Assembly: GCA_003554665.1 (NCBI GenBank)
Contig: PWGY01000127.1
Coordinates: forward strand, 1 to 16,720
Source: Bacteroidales bacterium
GTDB taxonomy: Bacteria; Bacteroidota; Bacteroidia; Bacteroidales; UBA7960
DNA length: 16,720 nucleotides
Direction: 5' to 3'
Under the pieces are notes generated by a model. It ran no database searches, was not told the DNA's origin, and saw nothing but the letters and a program-made list of their open reading frames with translations. Below, piece by piece: positions 7,366 to 15,445 of this stretch. Made by a program: the position numbers and the translations under genes. Within the stretch, counting starts at the first letter, position 1, and each line of letters opens with the position of its first letter.

Positions 7366-9867
7366 ATGCATAGAATCATTCTTCTGTTCGCCCTAATTCT
7401 TTATCTCTGTCCATTGGCTGTTCAGGCACAGCAGGTTCAGACAGGTGATGACATCACCATTGACCCGAATAACCCCAGGGAGTACCAAATCGGAGGGATA
7501 TCGGTCACCGGTACTGAAAACATCAACGACAATGTTGTGATCATGGTTTCCCAACTCACTGTGGGCCAGGAAATAATGGTTCCCGGTGAAGAAATCACCA
7601 ACGCCATTGAGCAACTCTGGCGGCAGCGTCTTTTCGAGGACGTGAGCATCGGTATTACCTCCATCCAGGACGATGTGATCTTTCTTGAAATAGAACTGCA
7701 GGAAAGGCCCAGGCTCTCCCGCTATGAGTTTTCCGGGGCCCGAAGCTCCGATGAGGACAAGATCAAGGAAAGGCTGAATCTTACCAGGGGTGATGTGGTA
7801 ACCGACAACCTCCTTTACCGGGCGCAAACTGTCATTGAAGATTATTACAAAGAAGAAGGCTACAGGACCCCGGAAATTGATATCCGCCAAAAAGTCGATA
7901 CCGCCAGAACCAATCACCTGGTTCTGGAGTTCGATATCGATCGCGGCCGCCGGACAAGAATCCGTGAAGTCAACATTTACGGCAACGAGGTGCTCAGCGA
8001 CCGAAAGATCAAACGGATCATGGAAGACACCCGTGAAAGGAGTCTCCGCTTCCTGTTTTCTTCATCCAAACTGGTGGAAGAAGATTTCCGGCGAGACAAA
8101 AAACGGATCATTGAGCATTATAATGAATTGGGGAAGCGAGACGCCAAGATCGTCAAAGACACTTTCTATTTTGTGGACGACAACCGCATCGAAGTTGACA
8201 TTCACATTGAGGAAGGCCCCACCTACCATTTCCGGAATATTGAATGGATCGGCAACACCGTTTACCCGGATGAAGCCCTGAATGAAATTCTGCGGATCAG
8301 CCCGGGCGACGTGTATAACCAGACCAAACTGGAGAGAAACCTGTTTATGAACATGGAGCAGGGGGATGTCAGCTCACTCTACCTCGACATCGGCTACCTC
8401 TTTTTCCAGCTTGAACCTGTTGAAGTTGCCGTGGAGAATGACTCCATTGACCTGGAGATTCGGATCCATGAAGGAGAGCAGGCAAGGATCAACCGGGTGA
8501 GTGTCAAAGGCAACACCCGCACCAATGACCACGTGATCATGCGTGAGATCCGAACCCGCCCCGGCCAGCTCTTCAGTCGATCAGCCATTATCAGAAGTCA
8601 GCGGGAGATCGTACAGCTGGGGTATTTTGACCAGGAAACAATTGAGGTCAACCCCATCCCCAACCCGCAGGACAATACGGTTGACATCGAATACATTGTG
8701 GAGGAAACCTCATCCGACCAGATTGAGCTGTCAGGAGGCTGGGGAGCCAACCGAATCATTGGAACAGTGGGAATCTCTTTCAACAACTTCTCCACGCGGA
8801 ACATTCTCAACCGGGATGCATGGCGCCCGTTGCCCACAGGCGATGGACAAACGCTCTCACTGAGGGCACAGACTTATGGAAGGGGCTATATTTCCTACAG
8901 CGCATCTTTTGTGGAACCATGGCTCGGAGGAGAGCAACCCAATGCCCTGAGCCTCTCGTTCTATCAAACCACACACCGCCGAAACCTGGCAAGGAGTCAC
9001 CCTGATTATGGCTATTATTCCATTCTTGGTGCTTCGGTGGGGCTCGCAAAAAGACTGACGCTGCCTGATGACTACTTTTACCTCAGGCAATCGGTGAACT
9101 ACCAGTATTACGACATCATGAACAGTCCGATCCGTTTTATATTTGACAACGGGCAATCGCATAACCTGAGCTACAATTTAGAGTTTGGCAGGAATTCCAA
9201 AGACGCACAGCTTTTCCCCCGTTCAGGCTCAGAAGTTTCACTTTCTCTGCAATTAACGCCGCCATACTCTCTGATTTCCGGCAAGGATCTGAAAGACGCA
9301 GACCCGCAGGAAAAGTATAATTGGCTGGAATACCACAAATGGAAAATGAAAACCGACTACTATACACCGATTGTGGGTGACCTGATCGTGGCCGCAAAAA
9401 TGCGCTTCGGGTTCCTCGGTTATTATAATTCCGACATCGGCTACCCGCCTTTTGAAAGATTCTATCTTGGGGGTGACGGACTCACCGGTTGGGAAATTGA
9501 TGGCCGGGAGGTAATCGCCATGCGTGGTTATGAGAATTACTCACTAACTCCCACCGATGCAAGGGGTGAATTCATAGGTGCAAATGCCTATAATAAATAT
9601 ACCGTGGAACTCCGCTACCCGGTATCCCTCAATCCAATGGCCACCATCTATGCCCTGGCCTTTGTGGAAGGAGGTAACGCCTACCGCGATCTGAGTTCTT
9701 TCAATCCTTTTGACATCAAGCGGTCAGCGGGTGTAGGTGTAAGGGTATTCCTGCCCATGTTCGGATTGCTTGGGATTGACTACGGATATGGATTCGATGA
9801 GATTCCCGGACGACCCGGAGATTCCGGAGGACAGTTCCATTTCTCAATCGGCCAGGACATCAACTAA
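7366..9867 (+). CDS. bamA: Outer-membrane protein assembly factor BamA (Omp85 family)
   Basis: 833 residues. Central insertase of the BAM machine that folds beta-barrel proteins into the outer membrane. The signal peptide covers about residues 1-22 and ends VQAQQ. Residues of about 35-440 form successive POTRA repeats, recognisable as recurring strand-plus-glycine units (ISVTGTENI, YEFSGARSS, VNIYGNEVL, IEWIGNTVY, VSVKGNTRT), which gives five. The remainder, from about EETSSDQIELSGGWG on, is the 16-stranded barrel. The conserved lid/loop-6 RGY is at R720 in AMRGYENYS. The protein ends in a strand (FHFSIGQDIN) as expected of Omp85 proteins. It is followed by skp. Each POTRA unit looks complete and there is no sign of truncation. 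Confidence 0.95.
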   Translation: MHRIILLFALILYLCPLAVQAQQVQTGDDITIDPNNPREYQIGGISVTGTENINDNVVIMVSQLTVGQEIMVPGEEITNAIEQLWRQRLFEDVSIGITSIQDDVIFLEIELQERPRLSRYEFSGARSSDEDKIKERLNLTRGDVVTDNLLYRAQTVIEDYYKEEGYRTPEIDIRQKVDTARTNHLVLEFDIDRGRRTRIREVNIYGNEVLSDRKIKRIMEDTRERSLRFLFSSSKLVEEDFRRDKKRIIEHYNELGKRDAKIVKDTFYFVDDNRIEVDIHIEEGPTYHFRNIEWIGNTVYPDEALNEILRISPGDVYNQTKLERNLFMNMEQGDVSSLYLDIGYLFFQLEPVEVAVENDSIDLEIRIHEGEQARINRVSVKGNTRTNDHVIMREIRTRPGQLFSRSAIIRSQREIVQLGYFDQETIEVNPIPNPQDNTVDIEYIVEETSSDQIELSGGWGANRIIGTVGISFNNFSTRNILNRDAWRPLPTGDGQTLSLRAQTYGRGYISYSASFVEPWLGGEQPNALSLSFYQTTHRRNLARSHPDYGYYSILGASVGLAKRLTLPDDYFYLRQSVNYQYYDIMNSPIRFIFDNGQSHNLSYNLEFGRNSKDAQLFPRSGSEVSLSLQLTPPYSLISGKDLKDADPQEKYNWLEYHKWKMKTDYYTPIVGDLIVAAKMRFGFLGYYNSDIGYPPFERFYLGGDGLTGWEIDGREVIAMRGYENYSLTPTDARGEFIGANAYNKYTVELRYPVSLNPMATIYALAFVEGGNAYRDLSSFNPFDIKRSAGVGVRVFLPMFGLLGIDYGYGFDEIPGRPGDSGGQFHFSIGQDIN

Positions 9868-9872
9868 TTGGG

Positions 9873-9895
9873 CCAGTAAAATAACCAACTACTGG
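9873..9895 (+). terminator. Small hairpin between bamA and skp, possible attenuator
   Basis: CCAGTA (9873-9878) and TACTGG (9890-9895) form a perfect 6-bp stem with an 11-base loop, followed by TTTCGCTT. It starts six bases after the bamA stop. The stem is short and the T-run broken, so it would be a partial terminator or mRNA-stabilising element at best. Confidence 0.3.
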
Positions 9896-9917
9896 TTTCG
9901 CTTAAAATCAACCATTC

Positions 9918-9924
9918 GGGAGGA
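9918..9924 (+). promoter_or_regulatory. Strong Shine-Dalgarno sequence for skp
   Basis: GGGAGGA lies six bases before the skp ATG at 9931. Strong anti-SD complementarity is uncommon in Bacteroidota, and no other gene in this window shows as good a match. This suggests skp is translated at a higher rate than bamA from the shared transcript. Confidence 0.6.
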
Positions 9925-9930
9925 AACTTT

Positions 9931-10446
9931 ATGAACAAAAAACTGCTATTAACCCTGCTGGTGGCGATCATGGCCACTACAGCATGGGGGCAAAGATTCG
10001 CATATGTAGACACAGAGTACATCCTTGACAACATCCCGGAATACCAGGCAGCCGAAAGAGAGATTGAACAACTCTCTGTTGAATGGCAGGCAGAACTGGA
10101 AGACAAGTTTGCTGAAGTGGACAGGCTGTACAGGGAATACCAGGCAGAAGCACCCCTGCTTCCTGACGAAATGAAACAGGAAAGGGAAGACGAAATTATT
10201 CAGCTTGAACAGCAAGCCAAAGAACTGCAAATGAAACGATTTGGGCGCGAGGGGGAGCTTTTCCAGAAAAGGCAGGAATTACTCGAACCTATCCAGGAAA
10301 AAGTATACGATGCCGTTGAGGAGATTGCCTCGCGCGGGAATTACGCCGTGATTTTTGACCGGGCCGGAGGTGTGTCGATGATTTACACCGATGTCCGCTA
10401 CGATTTGAGCGACGATGTGCTTGAGCGCCTGGGCTATAGGAACTGA
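9931..10446 (+). CDS. skp: Skp/OmpH-family periplasmic chaperone
   Basis: 171 residues. Periplasmic holdase that carries unfolded outer-membrane proteins to BAM. The signal peptide is about residues 1-20 (MNKKLLLTLLVAIMATTAWG), followed by QRFAYVDTEYIL, the standard first strand of the family. A long charged heptad-rich helix region (about 40-130) forms the coiled-coil arms, and the C-terminal strand elements YAVIFDRAGGVSMIYTD close the trimer body. Size fits the family (about 160-180). The ATG at 9931 has an excellent Shine-Dalgarno. Bacteroidota clusters often have two tandem copies followed by murI; here only one is present before the convergent mutS. Confidence 0.9.
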   Translation: MNKKLLLTLLVAIMATTAWGQRFAYVDTEYILDNIPEYQAAEREIEQLSVEWQAELEDKFAEVDRLYREYQAEAPLLPDEMKQEREDEIIQLEQQAKELQMKRFGREGELFQKRQELLEPIQEKVYDAVEEIASRGNYAVIFDRAGGVSMIYTDVRYDLSDDVLERLGYRN

Positions 10447-10490
10447 TTTGAGCCACAGCAACTGAATTGTGGGGCACAGTAACTGACCCC
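10441..10490. repeat. Tandem palindromic ~20-bp units between convergent skp and mutS
   Basis: AACTGA recurs at 10441-10446, 10460-10465 and 10481-10486 (spacings 19 and 21). The last two are embedded in a 12-bp direct repeat, CACAGCAACTGA and CACAGTAACTGA, exactly 21 bp apart (10454 and 10475). Each unit can fold: CCACA/TGTGG around the first, and GGGG...CCCC (10471-10490) enclosing the perfect palindrome CAGTAACTG for the second. There is no T-run on either strand. It may act as a bidirectional stem between convergent genes. Confidence 0.45.
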
Positions 10491-10507
10491 GATACAGCCT
10501 CCCCCTG

Positions 10508-13135
10508 TTACTCACCAAGCAAACGCTTGATTTCGTTAAGTTTCATCAGTGCTTCCACCGGTGTAAGGGTGTTCACATCCGTATTCAGAATATCTTCTTT
10601 GATCTGCAAAAGCAGGGGATCGTCAAGCTGAAAAAAGCTCAGCTGATAATCATCCTGTTTTTTTTGTCCGGATGGCCGAGAGCCGGATTTCCCCGTCAGT
10701 TCGTCATGGCTGTGATACTGTTCGAGCCTGGAAAGAATGGAGTTGGCCCGCTCCAGCACGGGTTTGGGCATTCCTGCCATCCGGGCCACATGGATCCCGA
10801 AAGAATGTTCACTTCCTCCCGGCACCAGCTTCCGCAAAAAGATTATTTTATTGTGAACCTCTTTCACAGATACATTGTAATTCCTGATCCTGGAGAAGGA
10901 TGCAGCCATCTCATTCAGTTCATGGTAATGGGTGGCAAACAGGGTTTTGGCCCGGAACATTGGGTGCTCATGCAGAAACTCAGCAATGGCCCATGCAATA
11001 CTGATCCCGTCATACGTACTGGTACCGCGGCCGATCTCGTCCAGTAAGATCAGGCTTCGATCAGATATGTTGTTCAGGATGCTGGCCGTTTCGTTCATCT
11101 CCACCATAAAGGTAGACTCGCCGGAGGAAATGTTGTCAGAGGCACCCACGCGGGTAAAGATCTTGTCCACCAGCCCGATTGATGCCTCATCAGCAGGAAC
11201 AAATGAACCCATCTGGGCCATCAGGACGATCAGGCCGGTTTGTCTGAGCAAGGCAGATTTACCCGACATATTGGGTCCGGTAATGATCATGATCTGCTGC
11301 TTTTCATTGTCGAGCAACAGGTCATTGGCCACATATTCCTCTCCGGGCGGAAGTTGCTGTTCAATCACAGGGTGACGCCCTCCTTTGATGTCGAGCACAT
11401 ATGAATCGTTAATCTGCGGACGAACATAATTGTTCCGTTTGGCCACCAGGGCAAAGCAAGAAAGGCAATCCAGCCGGGCAATGACGCGGGCATTCATTTG
11501 TATGGGGGCAATATAACGGGCCACCTCCTCCACCAGCTCCTCGAAAAGACGGATTTCCTCATTCAGTATCCGCTCTTCTGCACTCAGGATCTTTTCTTCA
11601 TACTCCTTCAGTTCAGGAGTAATATAGCGTTCCGAATTGGTGAGTGTCTGCTTTCGGTGCCAGTCGCCCGGCACCTTGTCTTTATGGGTATTGGTCACTT
11701 CCAGGTAGTACCCGAATACCTGGTTGAATGATATTTTGATGGACGGGATCCCGGTACGCTCAATTTCGCGTTGTCTGAGTTTTGCCAGATAGTCCTTTCC
11801 GGAATAGGCTATCTGGCGCAGTTCATCCAGTTCCTCAGATACCCCTTCAGCAATCACATTTCCCTTGGCCGCAACCGCCGAAGGCTCCTCCAGTAATTCA
11901 CGTCCAATGCGATCCCTGATTGCCACACAGGGATCAAGCTGTTTGGCCGAAGCCTGCAACGAACCGGAATCATTTCCCAGGCAAAGATCACGGATGGCCT
12001 CAGCGGCCACCAGTGCCTTCCTCACCTGTTGCAGTTCTCTGGGATTGATTTTCCCGACAGCCACCCTGGAGATCAGCCTTTCCAGGTCTCCGGTTTCACG
12101 AAGATGTGCGCCAAGCTTGTCCAGAAGCTCCGGATTACCCTGAAGCTGTTCCACCACCTGGTGTCTTTCATTGATCTGCTCCGGATCCTTAAGTGGCAAT
12201 AAGATCCATCGCTTCAGCAAACGGCTGCCCATCGGAGAAAGCGTATGGTCAAGTACATCCTTCAACGTGGAGGCATTCTCATTGATGGATTCCATGATCT
12301 CCAGGTTGCGGATGGTAAATTTATCGAGCCACACATACTGGCTCCTGTCAATACGGCTGATTTTGTTGATATGTCCAAGCTCATCGTGCCGTGTATCGGA
12401 CAAATACTGCATCACTGCTCCGGCGGCAATAATCCCTTCGTTGAGCTCTTCAATGCCAAAGCCTTTGAAGGAAACCGTTTTGAAGTGCTTCAAAAGCAGA
12501 TCATCGGCAAAATCACGGGTAAAAACCCAGTCATCCAGTGTGCTGATATAATATTTGCCCGGGAAACGGGCTTGCATAAGCTGTTTGTGTTTCTTCTGGA
12601 TAACCACTTCACTGGGCCGCAGACTCTGAAGCAGTTTGTCAATGTACTCCCTGTCACCCTGATCGGTTAAAAACTCCCCCGTGGACACATCCAGAAAGGC
12701 AATGCCAGTGTTTCCCTCTGTAAGATGCAGGGCGGCAAGGAAATTGTTTTCCTTGTGATCCAATACCTTGTCGCTGAACGCGATACCCGGGGTTACCAGT
12801 TCTGTAACACCTCTTTTTACGATTTTTTTCGCTTGTTTGGGATCTTCCAGCTGATCGCAGACCGCAACACGCTGGCCGGCGCGGACCAGCTTGGGTAAAT
12901 AATTATCCAGTGCATGATAAGGAAAACCGGCCAGTTCCACGTACGAAGCCGCCCCGTTTGCACGCCGGGTTAAGATGATCCCCAGGATCTCTGCCGTTTT
13001 CACAGCATCCTCCCCGAACGTTTCATAAAAGTCACCAACCCTGAAAAGCAGCAGTGCATCCGGATGTCTGGCCTTGATGCCGTAATACTGCTTCATCAAA
13101 GGGGTTTCAACGTTCTGTCCTTTAGGTTTTGCCAC
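10508..13135 (-). CDS. mutS: DNA mismatch repair protein MutS
   Basis: About 875 residues. Recognises mismatches and small loops in DNA and recruits MutL. The N-terminal domain has the mismatch-contacting Phe-x-Glu inside [11 protein letters not shown]. The C-terminal ATPase has Walker A GPNMSGKS (near residue 620), then GSFVPA, Walker [17 protein letters not shown] and FATHYHEL. Length and domain order are those of MutS1. Three in-frame starts are possible: TTG at 13159, GTG at 13135 and ATG at 13096. The GTG gives [17 protein letters not shown], closely like family N-termini. The TTG overlaps a -7-like element, and the ATG would remove the residues before MKQY. The C-terminal half of the last 60 residues carries the usual variable tail. 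It converges on skp with 61 bp between the stop codons and is probably monocistronic. Confidence 0.93.
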   Translation of the reverse strand: MAKPKGQNVETPLMKQYYGIKARHPDALLLFRVGDFYETFGEDAVKTAEILGIILTRRANGAASYVELAGFPYHALDNYLPKLVRAGQRVAVCDQLEDPKQAKKIVKRGVTELVTPGIAFSDKVLDHKENNFLAALHLTEGNTGIAFLDVSTGEFLTDQGDREYIDKLLQSLRPSEVVIQKKHKQLMQARFPGKYYISTLDDWVFTRDFADDLLLKHFKTVSFKGFGIEELNEGIIAAGAVMQYLSDTRHDELGHINKISRIDRSQYVWLDKFTIRNLEIMESINENASTLKDVLDHTLSPMGSRLLKRWILLPLKDPEQINERHQVVEQLQGNPELLDKLGAHLRETGDLERLISRVAVGKINPRELQQVRKALVAAEAIRDLCLGNDSGSLQASAKQLDPCVAIRDRIGRELLEEPSAVAAKGNVIAEGVSEELDELRQIAYSGKDYLAKLRQREIERTGIPSIKISFNQVFGYYLEVTNTHKDKVPGDWHRKQTLTNSERYITPELKEYEEKILSAEERILNEEIRLFEELVEEVARYIAPIQMNARVIARLDCLSCFALVAKRNNYVRPQINDSYVLDIKGGRHPVIEQQLPPGEEYVANDLLLDNEKQQIMIITGPNMSGKSALLRQTGLIVLMAQMGSFVPADEASIGLVDKIFTRVGASDNISSGESTFMVEMNETASILNNISDRSLILLDEIGRGTSTYDGISIAWAIAEFLHEHPMFRAKTLFATHYHELNEMAASFSRIRNYNVSVKEVHNKIIFLRKLVPGGSEHSFGIHVARMAGMPKPVLERANSILSRLEQYHSHDELTGKSGSRPSGQKKQDDYQLSFFQLDDPLLLQIKEDILNTDVNTLTPVEALMKLNEIKRLLGE

Positions 13136-13156
13136 GGCTTTAGGGGTTTTTCCAAA

Positions 13157-13164
13157 CAAAAATA
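13157..13164 (-). promoter_or_regulatory. Candidate -7 promoter element of mutS
   Basis: On the minus strand 13164-13157 reads TATTTTTG, a match to TAnnTTTG, about 20 bp upstream of the preferred GTG start. No good -33 TTTG was seen at the right distance; an AGTTAACT palindrome lies just upstream (13176-13183). If real, transcription would begin near 13150, excluding the TTG start at 13159. Confidence 0.4.
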
Positions 13165-13231
13165 CGAAATTAAGAAGAGTTAACTACCTATCATAATCTA
13201 TGTTAAAACCGGGTTAAACACAGGCCGGATA

Positions 13232-13263
13232 TTTGGAAGGTTCAGATCAATGCCTTAGATTTG
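13232..13263 (+). promoter_or_regulatory. Bacteroidetes-type promoter for the DUF4168-like gene
   Basis: TTTG at 13232-13235 and TAGATTTG at 13256-13263 are separated by exactly 20 bp and match the primary-sigma consensus TTTG-N19-21-TAnnTTTG at every defined position. Transcription would start near 13270, leaving a leader of about 43 nt before the ATG at 13313. It is the best-formed promoter in the window. Confidence 0.75.
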
Positions 13264-13312
13264 CATTTTAAAGGTTATCCTTTAATTATTTACAAACCAA
13301 CAGATAGCTATT

Positions 13313-13768
13313 ATGCGTTTTATCAAAAAGAGTCAAGTATTTTCAATTCTGGCACTGGCCTTCATCGTACTGTTTTCAACTCCTTTGAAAGCTAACCCCG
13401 GTGGTTTTTCCGATGAAGAACTGGAGAAGTTTGCCAATGCAATTATGCAGGTTATGACAATCCAGCAGGAAGGACAGGCTGAAATGATCGAAATCATTGA
13501 AGAGCATGGCATGAACGTGGAGCGTTTCAATGAGATCATGATGCAGGCACAGGAAATGCCACTGGAGCAGGTTGAGGCCACGGAAGAAGAAAAAGAAACA
13601 TATCTTGAAGTAATCGAACAGATCGATGAGATCCAGATTGAACTTGAAGAAGAACTGGTTGAAGTCATCGAGGATGAAGGCCTCAGCATTGAGAAGTATG
13701 AGGAAATCATGCAGGAGTATCAGCAGAACCCTGAATTGCAGCAAATGATACAGCAAATGTTGCAATAG
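13313..13768 (+). CDS. Small secreted acidic helical protein, DUF4168-like, with two internal repeats
   Basis: 151 residues. A signal peptide of about 27 residues (basic start, hydrophobic core, cleavage after LKA) indicates export to the periplasm or beyond. The mature part is very acidic, nearly all helical, rich in Glu, Gln, Ile and Met, and lacks cysteine. Two units, about 33-80 and 90-137, align without gaps at an offset of 57 residues. Each has an aromatic residue near its start (F40, Y97), an acidic helix, then E-x-x-G-[ML] (G66, G123), a basic-aromatic pair (RF, KY) and EIM (74-76, 131-133). The end of each unit resembles the GL-x-x-E-x-Y-x-x-I-M pattern of DUF4168 proteins. Function is unknown. 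It is monocistronic, with its own strong promoter and a strong terminator, so probably well expressed. Confidence 0.75.
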   Translation: MRFIKKSQVFSILALAFIVLFSTPLKANPGGFSDEELEKFANAIMQVMTIQQEGQAEMIEIIEEHGMNVERFNEIMMQAQEMPLEQVEATEEEKETYLEVIEQIDEIQIELEEELVEVIEDEGLSIEKYEEIMQEYQQNPELQQMIQQMLQ

Positions 13769-13787
13769 TGAACGGTAGAATTTAATC

Positions 13788-13825
13788 AAAAAAAGCCGCC
13801 CTGTTTTACAAGGCGGCTTTTTTTT
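13788..13825. terminator. Bidirectional intrinsic terminator shared by convergent genes
   Basis: A-run plus GCCGCC (13795-13800) pairs with GGCGGC (13812-13817) plus T-run; TG/CA inside the loop can extend the stem. A-tract on one side and eight Ts on the other make it work on both strands, ending the DUF4168-like gene on + and the phosphofructokinase gene (stop at 13857) on -. Confidence 0.92.
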
Positions 13826-13856
13826 ATCAATACCTCATCAGGAGACAATACCCCCA

Positions 13857-15047
13857 TCAGGAGATCAGAAACAACGGCTTGTCGATAAAGGATTCATACA
13901 CCGGACGCAACCTCTTGGTGTTGTAATGCTTTTCCACATTTACCAGTTTGTTGGTACTTGTCACAATATCCACCGGGATATTGTCATAGCGACCGTTTTT
14001 AAGAATTACCAGGCGTCCGTGTATTCCCTTAAGGATCAGATCCAGGGCAAGGTTGCCGTAAGCCATGGGCACAATGCTGTCAATGGCGTCCGGATCACCT
14101 GAACGTACCAGATAGCCCAGGTACTGGTTAATGGTTTCCACCCTTTTCCCTTTATTGAACTTTGGGCTCAGCTCCTTAATCCTTGCCGACACTGCATCAC
14201 CGATCCCACCCAGTTTGGCATGTCCGTACATGTCCTTTTCAGCACTTTGGAACATCATGTCCACCCCTTCAAAAGTAGCTCCCTCCGACACAAGCACCAC
14301 TGAATACTTACTGGGATTCTTTCCACGGTCTTCTACAAGCAGTTCGGTCAGGTGTTCGATATTAAAGGAGTATTCCGGAATAACACAACGGTTGGCAGCT
14401 CCGGCCATGGTCGGGAGTAGTGCGGTAAAGCCCGCATATCGCCCGAACACCTCCATCACCAGAATCCTCTCGTGCGAGCCGGCCGAGGTCCTCAGCAGGT
14501 TTGCAAGGTGAATGGTCCGGGTTACACAGGTACTGAACCCGATGCAATAATCTGTTCCCGGAACATCATTGTCCATTGTCTTGGGGATGGCCACCACCTT
14601 GACCCCTTCCTGGTACATCCGCACCCCGTAACTGAGTGTATCGTCGCCACCTATGGGGATCAAAAAATCAATCCCCAAATGGTCTATGTTTTTCAGTACC
14701 TCCGGCGTGAGATCATTAACCTCATCATTATACTTTTCTTTCAGATGTGCAGGCACATGTTTTTTTGGTACATGACTCGGCCTTGTCCTGGATGTGTGCA
14801 GAAAAGTACCTCCGGTACGTCCGGCCTTGTTCACAATGTACTCCGAAAGCTCGGTAAAATTTTCCTGGTTGTCGGCATCTTTTTCACGCCTGAGCTCCAT
14901 TAGTCCGGCCCATCCGCGGCGAATACCCAGCACACGATAGCCTTCACGCAATGCACGGATCGTGATTGCGCGAATGGCAGGATTCAATCCCGGCACATCT
15001 CCTCCTCCGGTAAGGATTCCAATCGTTCCTTTTTTTCCTTCCTTCAT
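13857..15047 (-). CDS. pfkA: 6-phosphofructokinase, predicted pyrophosphate-dependent
   Basis: 396 residues. Phosphorylates fructose-6-phosphate at C1 in glycolysis. The phosphate-donor loop GGGDVPGLN is at 14-22. The GGDDT motif is at 133-137 and PKTMDND at 155-161, with the catalytic base at Asp159. MEVFGRYAG and VLVSEG follow. At the two positions that separate donor types (Gly104 and Gly124 in E. coli PfkA) this protein has Asp136 and Lys156. In the family this pair marks pyrophosphate-using enzymes (often named pfp), which act reversibly. ATP use is therefore unlikely, though this is inferred from residues alone. A segment of about 30 residues at 85-115 is longer than in E. coli. The ATG at 15047 starts just before the first strand. 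The gene appears monocistronic, ending at a shared terminator. Confidence 0.9.
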   Translation of the reverse strand: MKEGKKGTIGILTGGGDVPGLNPAIRAITIRALREGYRVLGIRRGWAGLMELRREKDADNQENFTELSEYIVNKAGRTGGTFLHTSRTRPSHVPKKHVPAHLKEKYNDEVNDLTPEVLKNIDHLGIDFLIPIGGDDTLSYGVRMYQEGVKVVAIPKTMDNDVPGTDYCIGFSTCVTRTIHLANLLRTSAGSHERILVMEVFGRYAGFTALLPTMAGAANRCVIPEYSFNIEHLTELLVEDRGKNPSKYSVVLVSEGATFEGVDMMFQSAEKDMYGHAKLGGIGDAVSARIKELSPKFNKGKRVETINQYLGYLVRSGDPDAIDSIVPMAYGNLALDLILKGIHGRLVILKNGRYDNIPVDIVTSTNKLVNVEKHYNTKRLRPVYESFIDKPLFLIS

Positions 15048-15071
15048 CCTGTTGTGATTTAATGGTGAATA

Positions 15072-15092
15072 TTATGTTTGTTTTTAACATAA
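15072..15092 (-). promoter_or_regulatory. AT-rich hairpin in the phosphofructokinase leader
   Basis: TTATGTT (15072-15078) and AACATAA (15086-15092) are perfect inverted 7-mers around a 7-base loop, 25 bp upstream of the phosphofructokinase start. It could be an mRNA stem or an operator. No clear TAnnTTTG element was found for this gene nearby. Confidence 0.3.
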
Positions 15093-15205
15093 AAATTTTG
15101 CGGAGCTGCCTTATACAAAGACATTGCCCTTCAAGCAAATCCTTGTCTTCGGGGCGGCAAATTATCCATTCAACTTACCTGCCCGGCGGTAATTTTCCCA
15201 GCCAG

Positions 15206-15268
15206 CCCCGCCTAGCTGCACCCTGGCAACGCCTGACTGCACCCTGGCCCCGCCTGACTGCGACCTGG
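15206..15268. repeat. Three tandem 21-bp repeats in the pfkA-adh spacer
   Basis: Units at 15206-15226, 15227-15247 and 15248-15268, each built as C-rich triplet, CGCCT, then AGCTG or GACTG, then CACCCTGG or CGACCTGG. Adjacent units differ at only a few positions. A partial GACTG follows at 15271. Because 21 is a multiple of three, the frame across it reads as a heptapeptide repeat, but there is no start context or codon bias to suggest a gene. The 15093-15205 stretch before it holds nothing else that I recognise. Confidence 0.8.
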
Positions 15269-15397
15269 TCGACTGAACCACACGTTTGCCACCCTACCAA
15301 CAGACCCGTTTATTGATTTCCTGGCCTGTTGTTGCGAAACATAAAGTTAAGAATTTCTAATAAACGGAAAATTGAGTGAATACAATACATCAAACCG

Positions 15398-15429
15398 GTT
15401 GCAATTGATCAATTTATATGATAGGTTTG
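15398..15429 (+). promoter_or_regulatory. Candidate promoter with an operator-like palindrome in its spacer
   Basis: GTTG at 15398-15401 and TAGGTTTG at 15422-15429 are separated by 20 bp, fitting the Bacteroidetes promoter pattern (TTG core plus TAnnTTTG). The spacer contains the perfect 12-bp palindrome AATTGATCAATT (15403-15414), and a second palindrome, AACCGGTT, overlaps the -33 element (15393-15400). The surrounding 15335-15440 is AT-rich. Transcription would start near 15436, about 400 nt before the alcohol dehydrogenase ATG. Confidence 0.5.
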
Positions 15430-15445
15430 TTATGTGCTGTTGAAA

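Noticed and set aside
13376..13789. 137-residue Phe/Leu-rich minus-strand open frame
   Set aside because: Mirror of the Glu-rich DUF4168-like gene; Glu codons read antisense give Phe/Leu, so it only looks membrane-like.
15206..15268. Short tandem units considered as a CRISPR array
   Set aside because: Units abut with no unique spacers, are only 21 bp long, and no cas gene is nearby.
15062..15316. 84-residue plus-strand open frame with RLTAPW-like repeats
   Set aside because: Produced by the three 21-bp units read in frame; no start context and low-complexity composition.
15306..15367. Perfect 9-bp inverted repeat CCGTTTATT / AATAAACGG with a 44-bp loop, considered as mobile-element ends
   Set aside because: No target duplication, no transposase, and a 9-bp pair at this distance is not rare enough in a spacer of this size.
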